NCBI RefSeq assembly: GCF_010095445.2
Contig: NZ_WFGV02000032.1
Location: 1-64,000, forward strand
DNA from: Pseudomonas sp. TNT3
Lineage (GTDB): Bacteria > Pseudomonadota > Gammaproteobacteria > Pseudomonadales > Pseudomonadaceae
Reading direction: 5' to 3'
Length of the DNA: 64,000 nucleotides
Part shown: positions 21,932 to 30,124 of the stretch, piece by piece
Numbering within the stretch: position 1 is the stretch's first letter
Layout: every line of letters begins with the position of its first letter
Position numbers and translations under genes: made by a program
Notes under the pieces: model-generated
What the model saw: only the letters and a program-made list of their open reading frames with translations
What the model was told of the DNA's origin: nothing
Databases searched by the model: none

Positions 21932-22534
21932 ATGCAATTAAATGTAAATGACGCTCAAGCGATCGAAGTTTCCGAACTGACATTTGGCGGCGAATTCAAC
22001 GAGACGCTGGTTCACCAAGCAGTCGTGGCCTACATGGCCGGCGGCCGTCAAGGTAGCAAGCAGCAAAAGACCCGTTCCGACGTTCGTGGTGGCGGTAAGC
22101 GCCCATGGCGTCAGAAAGGTACTGGCCGTGCTCGTGCCGGTACTATCCGTAGCCCAATCTGGCGTGGCGGCGGTACCACTTTCGCAGCTCGTCCTCAGGA
22201 TCACACCCAGAAGCTGAACAAGAAGATGTATCGCGCAGCAATGCGTTCCATCCTTGCTGAGCTGGTGCGTACTGATCGTCTGGTTGTGGTTCAGGACTTC
22301 GCTGTTGATGCACCGAAGACCAAAGATTTGCTGAACAAACTGACCGGCATGGGCCTGACTGACGTCTTGATCGTGTCTGAAGTGGTTGATCAGAACCTGT
22401 ACCTGGCTGCTCGCAACCTGCCGCACGTTGATGTACGTGACGTGCAAGGTTCCGATCCAGTTAGTCTGATCGCATACGACAAGGTGTTGATCACCGTGTC
22501 GGCCGTGAAGAAATTCGAGGAGCTGCTGGGATGA
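21932..22534 (+). CDS. rplD: 50S ribosomal protein L4
   Basis: L4 contacts domain I of 23S rRNA and, with a long loop, the exit tunnel; in E. coli it represses the S10 operon. The 200-residue product has the tunnel loop around residues 45-95, with [20 protein letters not shown] and [13 protein letters not shown], and the C-terminal globular domain. The last 4 nt overlap the rplW start (ATGA), giving tight coupling. Confidence 0.97.
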
Positions 22535-22830
22535 ACCAGGAACGCGTATTTAAAGTTCTGCTTGGCCCGCACGTTTCCGAGAAGGCTACGGTTCTGGCTG
22601 ACAAGAAAGGCCAGTTCGTTTTCAAGGTTGCAACTGACGCAACCAAGCTGGAAATCAAGAAGGCCGTCGAAAGCCTGTTCAGCGTGAAAGTAGAGCGTGT
22701 TACTACCCTGAATGTTCTGGGTAAGAGCAAGCGCACTGCTCGCGGTCTGGGCAAGCGTAATGACTGGAAGAAGGCAGTTATCTCCCTTCAGCCAGGCCAA
22801 GATCTCGATTTCAGCAGCAGTGCTGAGTAA
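22531..22830 (+). CDS. rplW: 50S ribosomal protein L23
   Basis: L23 sits at the tunnel exit and is the docking site for trigger factor and SRP. The 99-residue product starts [20 protein letters not shown] and has the extended loop with [19 protein letters not shown]. It overlaps rplD by 4 nt and lies 14 nt before rplB. Confidence 0.97.
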
Positions 22831-22844
22831 GGAAGGGGTGCATC

Positions 22845-23669
22845 ATGGCAATCGTTAAATGCAAACCGACTTCCCCTGGCCGCCGTTTTGTGGTCAAGGT
22901 GGTCAACCAGGAGCTGCATAAAGGCGCTCCTCACGCACCGCTGCTCGAGAAAAAATCGAAGACTGGTGGTCGTAACAACAATGGTCGTATTACCACTCGT
23001 CACATCGGTGGTGGCCATAAGCAGCATTATCGTCTGGTCGATTTCCGTCGCAACGACAAAGATGGCATCACTGCCACTGTCGAGCGCATTGAATACGATC
23101 CAAACCGTACTGCTCACATCGCTCTGCTGCTGTACGCAGATGGCGAGCGTCGGTACATCATTGCCCCTAAAGGCGTGAGCGCTGGCGACCAGCTGATCGC
23201 AGGTGCTTTGGCGCCGATCAAGCCGGGCAACGCTCTGCAACTGCGTAACATTCCAGTTGGTAGCACCGTACACGGCATCGAATTGAAGCCAGGTAAAGGC
23301 GCGCAAATCGCTCGTTCCGCTGGTGCTTCGGCTCAGCTGATCGCTCGTGAAGGTGTCTACGTGACCCTGCGTCTGCGTTCTGGTGAGATGCGTAAAGTGC
23401 TGGCTGAATGCCGCGCGACCCTGGGTGAAGTCTCGAACTCCGAGCACAGCCTGCGTTCGCTGGGTAAAGCTGGTGCCAAACGCTGGCGTGGCGTTCGCCC
23501 AACCGTTCGTGGTGTTGCCATGAACCCGGTTGACCACCCACATGGTGGTGGTGAAGGTCGTACCTCTGGTGGTCGTCATCCGGTATCGCCATGGGGCTTC
23601 CCGACTAAGGGCGCGAAGACTCGTGGTAATAAGCGTACCGACAAAATGATCGTCCGTCGTCGCAAGTAA
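22845..23669 (+). CDS. rplB: 50S ribosomal protein L2
   Basis: L2 is required for subunit association and for the peptidyl transferase centre. The 274-residue product shows the conserved C-terminal MNPVDHPHGGGEGRT around residue 226, whose histidine is critical in E. coli. The N-terminal domain has HIGGGHKQHYRLVDF. Its position between rplW and rpsS is standard. Confidence 0.98.
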   Translation: MAIVKCKPTSPGRRFVVKVVNQELHKGAPHAPLLEKKSKTGGRNNNGRITTRHIGGGHKQHYRLVDFRRNDKDGITATVERIEYDPNRTAHIALLLYADGERRYIIAPKGVSAGDQLIAGALAPIKPGNALQLRNIPVGSTVHGIELKPGKGAQIARSAGASAQLIAREGVYVTLRLRSGEMRKVLAECRATLGEVSNSEHSLRSLGKAGAKRWRGVRPTVRGVAMNPVDHPHGGGEGRTSGGRHPVSPWGFPTKGAKTRGNKRTDKMIVRRRK

Positions 23670-23685
23670 ATAGAGGGATACGACA

Positions 23686-23961
23686 GTGCCACGTTCTCTG
23701 AAAAAAGGTCCTTTTATTGATCTTCACCTACTGAAGAAGATCGAAGTGGCGGCGGAAAAGAACGATCGCAAACCAGTTAAAACCTGGTCGCGTCGTTCGA
23801 TGATCCTGCCACAAATGGTCGGTTTGACCATTGCAGTGCATAACGGTCGTCAACATGTTCCAGTTCTCGTGAACGAAGACATGGTCGGCCACAAACTAGG
23901 CGAGTTTGCCGGTACCCGCACATATCGTGGGCACGTGGCAGACAAGAAAGCCAAGCGTTAA
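23686..23961 (+). CDS. rpsS: 30S ribosomal protein S19
   Basis: S19 binds S13 and the head of the 30S subunit. The 91-residue product starts at GTG 23686 (MPRSLKKGPFIDLHLLKK) and has the conserved C-terminal GHKLGEFAGTRTYRGHVADK. An AGAGGGA site precedes the start. rplV starts 13 nt after the stop. Confidence 0.97.
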   Translation: MPRSLKKGPFIDLHLLKKIEVAAEKNDRKPVKTWSRRSMILPQMVGLTIAVHNGRQHVPVLVNEDMVGHKLGEFAGTRTYRGHVADKKAKR

Positions 23962-23974
23962 GGGGTAAGGAACG

Positions 23975-24307
23975 ATGGAAGTAGCCGCTAAGTTGTCGGG
24001 CGCTCGAATCTCCGCCCAGAAAGCCCGCTTGGTCGCCGACCAGATCCGCGGGAAGAAGGTGGGCGAAGCGCTCAACCTGTTGGCTTTCAGCAGTAAGAAA
24101 GCCGCCGAGATCATGAAGAAAGTGCTGGAGTCGGCCGTAGCCAACGCCGAGCATAACGAAGGCGCAGACGTTGATGACCTTAAAGTCAGCACCGTTTTCG
24201 TCAACGAAGGGCGTTCGCTGAAGCGAATCATGCCACGAGCCAAAGGCCGTGCTGATCGCATCGTCAAGCGGTCTTGCCATATCACTGTCAAGGTTGCTGA
24301 CAAGTAA
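23975..24307 (+). CDS. rplV: 50S ribosomal protein L22
   Basis: L22 lines the nascent peptide tunnel with a long beta hairpin. The 110-residue product has the conserved [15 protein letters not shown] in the globular part and the hairpin tip in [17 protein letters not shown] (about 80-98), where macrolide-resistance changes occur in other bacteria; nothing abnormal is visible. It lies 13 nt before rpsC. Confidence 0.97.
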
Positions 24308-24320
24308 CGGAGTCGAAGAG

Positions 24321-25007
24321 ATGGGTCAGAAAGTACATCCCATTGGCATTCGCCTGGGAATCGTCAAGGAGCACACCTCCGTCTGGTACGCAGACGGTCG
24401 GACTTATGCGGACTATTTGTTCGCTGATCTGAAGGTGCGTGAGTATCTCCAAGACAAACTAAAAAGCGCGTCCGTAAGCCGTATCGATATCCATCGTCCG
24501 GCCCAAACAGCACGTATCACCATCCACACTGCTCGTCCAGGTATCGTTATCGGGAAGAAAGGTGAAGATGTTGAGAAACTGCGTCAGGACCTGACCAAGC
24601 AAATGGGTGTGCCTGTGCACATCAATATCGAAGAAATCCGCAAGCCGGAACTCGACGGTATGTTGGTTGCGCAGAGCGTAGCTCAGCAGCTGGAGCGTCG
24701 CGTAATGTTCCGTCGCGCTATGAAGCGCGCTGTACAGAACGCCATGCGCATTGGTGCCAAAGGCATCAAAATCCAAGTGAGCGGTCGTCTCGGCGGTGCT
24801 GAAATCGCACGTACTGAATGGTATCGCGAAGGTCGTGTGCCACTGCACACCCTGCGTGCCGACATCGACTATGCCAACTACGAAGCTCACACCACTTATG
24901 GTGTGATCGGTGTAAAGGTTTGGATCTTCAAAGGCGAAGTAATTGGTGGTCGCCAAGAAGAGCTGAAACCACAAGCACCAGCGCCTCGTAAAAAAGCTGC
25001 TAAGTAA
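24321..25007 (+). CDS. rpsC: 30S ribosomal protein S3
   Basis: S3 is part of the mRNA entry site and helicase centre. The 228-residue product starts [18 protein letters not shown] at ATG 24321; in-frame codons further upstream lie inside rplV and are rejected. The KH domain is visible at about 45-105 with the GXXG loop in [15 protein letters not shown]. The C-terminal domain includes [20 protein letters not shown]. Confidence 0.97.
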
Positions 25008-25019
25008 GGGGTACGCCAA

Positions 25020-25433
25020 ATGTTGCAACCAAAGCGTACGAAGTTCCGCAAGCAGATGACAGGCCACAACCGTGGTCTGGCACAGCGCGGTAGCAAAGTC
25101 AGCTTCGGCGAGTTCGCGCTGAAGTCTGTAGCTCGTGGTCGTCTCACCGCTCGTCAGATCGAGTCAGCGCGTCGTGCTCTGACCCGTCACGTTAAACGTG
25201 GCGGCAAGATCTGGATCCGTGTATTCCCGGACAAGCCTATTTCCAAGAAGCCACTCGAAGTTCGGATGGGTAAAGGTAAGGGTAGTGTGGAGTACTGGGT
25301 TGCCCAGATTCAGCCAGGTAAAGTCCTGTATGAAATCGAGGGTGTAACTGAAGAGCTGGCGCGTGAGGCTTTTGCCCTGGCTGCTGCAAAGCTGCCGCTC
25401 GCCACCGCCTTTGTTAAACGGACGGTGATGTGA
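25020..25433 (+). CDS. rplP: 50S ribosomal protein L16
   Basis: L16 contacts the A-site tRNA elbow and is a late assembly protein. The 137-residue product starts MLQPKRTKFRKQMTGHNRG and has the conserved RMGKGKGSVEYWVAQIQPGK near residue 80. It ends one base inside the rpmC start (TGATG), a coupled junction. Confidence 0.97.
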   Translation: MLQPKRTKFRKQMTGHNRGLAQRGSKVSFGEFALKSVARGRLTARQIESARRALTRHVKRGGKIWIRVFPDKPISKKPLEVRMGKGKGSVEYWVAQIQPGKVLYEIEGVTEELAREAFALAAAKLPLATAFVKRTVM

Positions 25434-25624
25434 TGAAAGCGAATGAACTTCGTGAAAAAGACGCGCCGCAGCTTAACGAGCAACTGCTCGGCCTGCTGCG
25501 CGACCAGTTCAATCTGCGTATGCAGAAAGCAACTGGCCAGTTGGGGCAGTCTCACCTGCTCCGGCAAGTTAAGCGTGACATCGCTCGCGTGAAGACTGTG
25601 CTCAAACAGCAGGCAGGTAAGTAA
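25433..25624 (+). CDS. rpmC: 50S ribosomal protein L29
   Basis: L29 is a small helical protein at the tunnel exit beside L23. The 63-residue product MKANELREK... is mostly two long helices, with the conserved LLRDQFNLRMQKATGQL in the middle. I chose the ATG at 25433, which overlaps the rplP stop by one base; a GTG one codon earlier would add a single Met-like residue. Confidence 0.96.
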   Translation: MKANELREKDAPQLNEQLLGLLRDQFNLRMQKATGQLGQSHLLRQVKRDIARVKTVLKQQAGK

Positions 25625-25626
25625 TC

Positions 25627-25893
25627 ATGGCTGAAGCCGAAAAAACCGTCCGTACGCTGACTGGCCGTGTTGTCAGCGACAAAATGGACAAGACCATCAC
25701 CGTTCTGATCGAGCGTCGCGTTAAGCACCCGATCTACGGTAAATACGTTAAGCGTTCGACTAAGCTGCACGCGCACGACGAAACCAATCAGTGCCACATC
25801 GGCGACAAAGTCACTATTCGTGAAACTCGTCCTTTGGCCAAGACCAAGTCTTGGGCGCTGGTTGATGTTCTCGAACGCGCTGTGGAAGTCTAA
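25627..25893 (+). CDS. rpsQ: 30S ribosomal protein S17
   Basis: S17 is a primary 16S rRNA-binding protein with an OB fold. The 88-residue product has the typical core LTGRVVSDKMDKTITVLIER and KYVKRSTKLHAHDE, then the GDKVTIRETRPLAKTKSW segment. Its start lies 2 nt after the rpmC stop. It is conventionally the last gene of the S10 operon; the next gene, rplN, follows after 23 nt with no terminator visible. Confidence 0.97.
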   Translation: MAEAEKTVRTLTGRVVSDKMDKTITVLIERRVKHPIYGKYVKRSTKLHAHDETNQCHIGDKVTIRETRPLAKTKSWALVDVLERAVEV

Positions 25894-25916
25894 GGACTAG
25901 GGGTCGGAGAAATTAT

Positions 25917-26285
25917 ATGATTCAGACTCAATCCATGCTCGATGTGGCCGATAACAGCGGCGCTCGCCGCGTTATGTGCATCAAGGTGCTGGGTGGCTCC
26001 CATCGTCGTTACGCTGGTATCGGTGACATCATCAAAGTTACCGTGAAGGAAGCAATTCCTCGCGGTAAAGTGAAAAAAGGCCAAGTGATGACTGCTGTTG
26101 TAGTCCGCACTCGTCACGGCGTACGTCGTGCTGATGGCTCCATTATCCGCTTTGATGGCAACGCTGCTGTTCTTCTGAACAACAAGCAAGAGCCGATCGG
26201 CACCCGTATCTTTGGGCCAGTGACCCGTGAACTTCGTACTGAGAAGTTCATGAAGATCGTCTCGCTCGCCCCAGAAGTGCTGTAA
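25917..26285 (+). CDS. rplN: 50S ribosomal protein L14
   Basis: L14 sits at the subunit interface and is the target of the silencing factor RsfS. The 122-residue product starts MIQTQSMLDVADNSGARRVM and carries the conserved RGKVKKGQVMTAVVVRT. It is the first gene of the spc group, but the sequence shows no separate promoter, so S10 and spc genes are probably transcribed together. Confidence 0.97.
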   Translation: MIQTQSMLDVADNSGARRVMCIKVLGGSHRRYAGIGDIIKVTVKEAIPRGKVKKGQVMTAVVVRTRHGVRRADGSIIRFDGNAAVLLNNKQEPIGTRIFGPVTRELRTEKFMKIVSLAPEVL

Positions 26286-26296
26286 GGAGATCCGAC

Positions 26297-26611
26297 ATGC
26301 AAAAGATTCGTCGTGACGACGAGATCATCGTGATCGCCGGCAAAGACAAAGGTAAGCGCGGTAAGGTGCTTAAGGTTCTCGCTAACAACCGTTTGGTTAT
26401 TGGCGGTCTGAACCTGGTTAAGCGTCATACCAAGCCTAACCCTATGTCGGGCGTGCAAGGCGGTATCGTCGAAAAAGAAGCTCCGCTGGATGCTTCTAAC
26501 GTCGCCATTTTCAACGGCGAAACCAACAAGGCTGATCGCGTTGGTTTCAAAGTAGAAGACGGCAAGAAAATTCGTGTCTTCAAGTCGACCCAAAAAGCGG
26601 TTGATGCTTGA
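26297..26611 (+). CDS. rplX: 50S ribosomal protein L24
   Basis: L24 initiates 50S assembly. The 104-residue product has the KOW motif near the N-terminus (IVIAGKDKGKRGKVLKVL) and the segment LVKRHTKPNPMSGVQGGIVE. AAGGAG precedes the ATG at 26297. It lies 11 nt after rplN and 20 nt before rplE. Confidence 0.97.
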   Translation: MQKIRRDDEIIVIAGKDKGKRGKVLKVLANNRLVIGGLNLVKRHTKPNPMSGVQGGIVEKEAPLDASNVAIFNGETNKADRVGFKVEDGKKIRVFKSTQKAVDA

Positions 26612-26631
26612 ACACTGCTAGGTAGAAGACC

Positions 26632-27171
26632 ATGGCACGACTAAAAGAGATTTACTGGAAGGAAATCGCACCGAAACTTAAGGAAGAACTTAAGCTTTCG
26701 AACGTGATGGAAGTTCCACGCGTTACCAAAATCACCCTGAACATGGGTCTGGGCGAAGCGGTCGGTGACAAAAAAGTCATCGAGCACGCTGTTGCCGACC
26801 TGGAAAAGATCACCGGTCAGAAAGTCGTTGTGACTTACGCTCGGAAATCCATCGCTGGCTTTAAAGTCCGTGAAGGTTGGCCGATCGGCGTCAAAGTGAC
26901 TCTGCGCCGTGAGCGTATGTACGAATTCCTGGATCGTCTGCTGTCGATCTCCCTGCCTCGGGTTCGCGACTTCCGCGGCCTGAATGCCAAGTCCTTCGAT
27001 GGTCGTGGTAACTACAGCATGGGCGTAAAAGAGCAGATCATCTTCCCGGAAATCGACTACGACAAGATCGATGCTCTCCGCGGTCTGGACATTACCCTGA
27101 CCACCACTGCCAAGAACGATGATGAAGGTCGCGCGCTGCTGCGTGCTTTCAAATTCCCGTTCCGCAACTGA
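26632..27171 (+). CDS. rplE: 50S ribosomal protein L5
   Basis: L5 binds 5S rRNA and contacts P-site tRNA. The 179-residue product includes VPRVTKITLNMGLGEA near residue 27 and the conserved PRVRDFRGLNAKSFDGRGNY around 109-128. It is followed 13 nt later by rpsN. Confidence 0.97.
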   Translation: MARLKEIYWKEIAPKLKEELKLSNVMEVPRVTKITLNMGLGEAVGDKKVIEHAVADLEKITGQKVVVTYARKSIAGFKVREGWPIGVKVTLRRERMYEFLDRLLSISLPRVRDFRGLNAKSFDGRGNYSMGVKEQIIFPEIDYDKIDALRGLDITLTTTAKNDDEGRALLRAFKFPFRN

Positions 27172-27184
27172 TTGGAGTAGGAAA

Positions 27185-27490
27185 ATGGCCAAGATGAGCA
27201 TGAAAAACCGCGAGCTGAAGCGTCAGCTCACGGTTGCCAAGTACGCCAAAAAGCGTGCAGCACTGAAAGCTATCATCGTTGATCTGAACGCAAGTCCAGA
27301 AGCACGTTGGGAAGCTACAGTAGCTCTGCAGAAGCAGCCACGTGACGCAAGCGCTTCGCGCATGCGTAACCGCTGCCGCCTGACCGGTCGTCCACACGGC
27401 GTTTACCGCAAGTTCGGCCTTGGCCGTAACAAGTTGCGTGAAGCTGCAATGCGTGGTGACGTACCTGGTCTGGTTAAAGCCAGCTGGTAA
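27185..27490 (+). CDS. rpsN: 30S ribosomal protein S14
   Basis: S14 belongs to the 30S head. The 101-residue product MAKMSMKNRELKRQ... is the zinc-free long form: it has RNRCRLTGRPHGVYRKFGL but lacks the CxxC pairs of the short zinc form. The ATG at 27185 was chosen; longer in-frame starts lie inside rplE. Unlike in E. coli, a 210-nt gap with a hairpin and candidate promoter separates it from rpsH. Confidence 0.97.
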   Translation: MAKMSMKNRELKRQLTVAKYAKKRAALKAIIVDLNASPEARWEATVALQKQPRDASASRMRNRCRLTGRPHGVYRKFGLGRNKLREAAMRGDVPGLVKASW

Positions 27491-27550
27491 GCAATATCAA
27501 AGTCTCGGTGCTCGGGATCGCAAGATCCTGACCACCGGTGACCTTGAACT

Positions 27551-27583
27551 TGAATCAAGCCCCTTTTGGGGCTTGATTCATTT
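27551..27583 (+). terminator. Hairpin between rpsN and rpsH
   Basis: A perfect 13-bp inverted repeat (27551-27563 with 27568-27580, loop TTTT) is followed by a short TTTG. With the weak U-run it may be an attenuator or processing site rather than a full terminator. Confidence 0.7.
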
Positions 27584-27601
27584 GTGGGGTGTGTCTAGAA
27601 T
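27573..27601 (+). promoter_or_regulatory. Candidate internal spc promoter before rpsH
   Basis: TTGATT (27573-27578) lies in the 3' arm of the preceding hairpin. After 17 nt comes TAGAAT (27596-27601). The predicted start leaves a leader of about 90 nt before rpsH. Confidence 0.6.
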
Positions 27602-27700
27602 ACCCGGCTCGCCTGAGCCCGTGCTTTTTTCGCATGGATGTACTCGGCGACACGTAGTAGCCGCAAGGCTAATTTTTTGTGTATTAGGAGCGTCTAGCCC

Positions 27701-28093
27701 ATGAGTATGCAGGACCCGTTAGCGGACATGCTAACTCGAATCCGTAATGCCCAGATGGCTGAAAAGTCCGTCGTAAGCATGCCATCTTCTACTTTGAAGG
27801 TAGCTGTTGCCAAAGTCCTGAAGGACGAAGGTTACATTGCGGGTTATCAGATCAGCAGCGAAATCAAACCACTGCTGTCTATCGAGCTGAAATATTTCGA
27901 AGGCCGTCCGGTCATCGAAGAAGTGAAGCGCGTTAGCCGTCCAGGCCTGCGTCAGTACAAGTCCGTCGATGATCTGCCGAAAGTTCGTGGCGGTCTCGGT
28001 GTGTCTATCGTCTCCACCAACAAAGGTGTGATGACGGATCGTGCTGCGCGCGCTGCCGGTGTCGGCGGCGAAGTTCTTTGCACTGTGTTCTAA
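27701..28093 (+). CDS. rpsH: 30S ribosomal protein S8
   Basis: S8 binds helix 21 of 16S rRNA and is the translational repressor of the spc operon in E. coli. The 130-residue product starts MSMQDPLADMLTRIRNAQ and has the C-terminal signature GLGVSIVSTNKGVMTDRAAR. It is the first gene after the internal candidate promoter. The separate leader would allow its own regulation, which is inference. Confidence 0.97.
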   Translation: MSMQDPLADMLTRIRNAQMAEKSVVSMPSSTLKVAVAKVLKDEGYIAGYQISSEIKPLLSIELKYFEGRPVIEEVKRVSRPGLRQYKSVDDLPKVRGGLGVSIVSTNKGVMTDRAARAAGVGGEVLCTVF

Positions 28094-28105
28094 GGGGGGA
28101 TAAGC

Positions 28106-28639
28106 ATGTCACGCGTCGCTAAGAACCCCGTTAAGCTGCCAGCCGGTGTCGAAGTCAAATTCGCAGGCCAACAGCTTTCGGTGAAGGGTGCCAAGGGCAC
28201 TCTCGAACTGAACATCCATTCGTCCGTTGAGATTGTTGAAGAAGCCGGTGAGCTGCGTTTTGCTGCTCGCAATGGCGATCAACAGACTCGCGCAATGGCT
28301 GGTACCACTCGTGCGTTGGTAAACAACATGGTCCAAGGCGTAAGCCAAGGCTTCGAGCGCAAGCTCCAGCTGGTCGGTGTTGGTTACAAAGCGCAAGCAA
28401 AAGGCACAGTGCTGAACCTGGCTCTTGGCTTCTCGCACCCAGTGGATTATGAACTGCCGGAAGGCATCACCGCTGAGACTCCTAGCCAGACCGATATCCT
28501 GATCAAGGGCATCGATAAGCAGCTGGTAGGTCAAGTGGCCGCCGAGATCCGCGACTTCCGTCCACCAGAGCCGTACAAAGGCAAAGGTGTGCGCTACGCG
28601 GACGAAGTCGTCCGTCGTAAAGAAGCCAAGAAGAAGTAG
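28106..28639 (+). CDS. rplF: 50S ribosomal protein L6
   Basis: L6 lies beside the sarcin-ricin loop. The 177-residue product is built from two similar domains and carries the C-terminal signature with RPPEPYKGKGVRYADEVV. It starts MSRVAKNPVKLPAGVEV. It lies 12 nt after rpsH and 10 nt before rplR. Confidence 0.97.
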   Translation: MSRVAKNPVKLPAGVEVKFAGQQLSVKGAKGTLELNIHSSVEIVEEAGELRFAARNGDQQTRAMAGTTRALVNNMVQGVSQGFERKLQLVGVGYKAQAKGTVLNLALGFSHPVDYELPEGITAETPSQTDILIKGIDKQLVGQVAAEIRDFRPPEPYKGKGVRYADEVVRRKEAKKK

Positions 28640-28649
28640 GGCATAGCAA

Positions 28650-29000
28650 ATGACCGACAAAAAAGTTACTCGACTGCGTCGCGCTCGCAAAGCACGCCTG
28701 AAAATGCACGAACTCGAAGTCGTGCGTCTCTGCGTGTTCCGCTCGTCGCAGCACATTTACGCCCAGGTCATTTCGGCCGACGGCAACAAAGTCCTGGCAT
28801 CCGCCTCGACTTTGGATAAAGAACTGCGTGATGGCGCCACTGGCAACATCGACGCGGCCACTAAGGTTGGCCAGCTGGTCGCTACGCGTGCTAAAGCCGC
28901 TGGCGTCTCGCAGGTGGCTTTCGACCGCTCTGGCTTCAAGTACCACGGCCGCGTCAAGGCGCTGGCTGATGCTGCTCGTGAAGCTGGGCTGGAGTTCTAA
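28650..29000 (+). CDS. rplR: 50S ribosomal protein L18
   Basis: L18 carries 5S rRNA to the large subunit with L5. The 116-residue product starts with a basic tail (TDKKVTRLRRARKARLKM) and ends VAFDRSGFKYHGRVKALADA..., typical of the family. rpsE begins 3 nt after the stop. Confidence 0.97.
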   Translation: MTDKKVTRLRRARKARLKMHELEVVRLCVFRSSQHIYAQVISADGNKVLASASTLDKELRDGATGNIDAATKVGQLVATRAKAAGVSQVAFDRSGFKYHGRVKALADAAREAGLEF

Positions 29001-29003
29001 GTT

Positions 29004-29504
29004 ATGTCAAATAACGACCAAAAGCGCGACGAAGGCTACATTGAGAAGCTGGTTCAAGTTAACCGCGTAGCCAAAACCGTTAAAGGCGGCCGTATCTTCA
29101 CTTTCACCGCGTTGACCGTGGTTGGTGATGGTAAAGGGCGTGTTGGCTTCGGCCGTGGCAAGTCACGTGAAGTGCCTGCTGCGATCCAGAAGGCAATGGA
29201 AGCTGCTCGCCGCAACATGATCCAAGTTGACCTGAACGGCACTACCCTGCAGTACGCAATGAAGTCCGGTCACGGCGCTTCGAAGGTGTACATGCAGCCT
29301 GCTTCTGAAGGTACCGGTATCATCGCTGGCGGCGCTATGCGTGCTGTCCTCGAAGTTGCTGGTGTTCAGAACGTTCTGGCCAAGTGCTACGGCTCGACTA
29401 ACCCGGTAAACGTGGTTCACGCCACTTTTAAAGGTTTGAAAGCTATGCAGTCTCCTGAATCCATTGCCGCCAAGCGTGGCAAAAGCGTCAAGGAGATCTT
29501 CTGA
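29004..29504 (+). CDS. rpsE: 30S ribosomal protein S5
   Basis: S5 takes part in mRNA entry and decoding accuracy. The 166-residue product has a double-stranded RNA-binding N-terminal domain; its loop VAKTVKGGRIF is where spectinomycin resistance changes map in other bacteria and looks wild type. The family signature GKGRVGFGRGKSREVPAAIQ follows. It is 2 nt from rpmD. Confidence 0.97.
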   Translation: MSNNDQKRDEGYIEKLVQVNRVAKTVKGGRIFTFTALTVVGDGKGRVGFGRGKSREVPAAIQKAMEAARRNMIQVDLNGTTLQYAMKSGHGASKVYMQPASEGTGIIAGGAMRAVLEVAGVQNVLAKCYGSTNPVNVVHATFKGLKAMQSPESIAAKRGKSVKEIF

Positions 29505-29506
29505 TC

Positions 29507-29683
29507 ATGGCTACCGTTAAAGTTACGCTGATCAAAAGCATGACCGGCCGCATCCCTAACCACAAACTGTGCGTTAAGGGTCTGGGTCTGCGTCGCATCG
29601 GTCACACTGTAGAAGTACTTGATACTCCCGAGAATCGCGGGATGATCAACAAGGCTTACTACATGCTGCGTGTCGAGGGTTAA
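29507..29683 (+). CDS. rpmD: 50S ribosomal protein L30
   Basis: L30 is a small protein (58 residues) on the solvent side of the 50S subunit, absent from some bacteria. Translation gives MATVKVTLIKSMTGRIPNHK and then the L30 signature with LGLRRIGHTVEVLDTPENRG. ATG at 29507 has AAGGAG upstream. It fits exactly between rpsE and rplO, with 3 nt to the next start. Confidence 0.96.
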   Translation: MATVKVTLIKSMTGRIPNHKLCVKGLGLRRIGHTVEVLDTPENRGMINKAYYMLRVEG

Positions 29684-29686
29684 TCG

Positions 29687-30124
29687 ATGAAACTCAATGA
29701 TCTGAGTCCAGCGCCGGGTTCCCGTCGCGAAAAGCATCGTCCGGGCCGTGGTATCGGTAGTGGTTTGGGCAAGACCGGTGGCCGTGGCCACAAAGGTCAG
29801 TCCTCCCGCTCCGGTGGCACCATTGCTCCAGGCTTTGAAGGCGGTCAACAGCCGCTGCATCGTCGCCTGCCGAAGTTCGGTTTCGTTTCCCTGAAAGCCA
29901 TGGATCGCGCAGAAGTGCGTTTATCCGAGCTGGCTAAAGTGGAAGGCGACATCGTTACCGTGCAGTCCCTGAAAGATGCCAACGTGATCAACGTCAACGT
30001 ACAGCGCGTGAAAATCATGCTGTCCGGCGAAGTTACTCGCGCTGTTACCATCGGAAAGGGAATCGGCGCCACCAAAGGTGCGCGTTCGGCTATCGAAGCA
30101 GCTGGCGGCAAGTTCGAGGAATAA
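29687..30124 (+). CDS. rplO: 50S ribosomal protein L15
   Basis: L15 is a late-assembly protein with a long basic N-terminal extension. The 145-residue product starts MKLNDLSPAPGSRREKHRPG and has the glycine-rich GRGIGSGLGKTGGRGHKGQS, then the globular C-terminal part. Its TAA is directly followed by the secY ATG, with no spacer. Confidence 0.97.
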   Translation: MKLNDLSPAPGSRREKHRPGRGIGSGLGKTGGRGHKGQSSRSGGTIAPGFEGGQQPLHRRLPKFGFVSLKAMDRAEVRLSELAKVEGDIVTVQSLKDANVINVNVQRVKIMLSGEVTRAVTIGKGIGATKGARSAIEAAGGKFEE

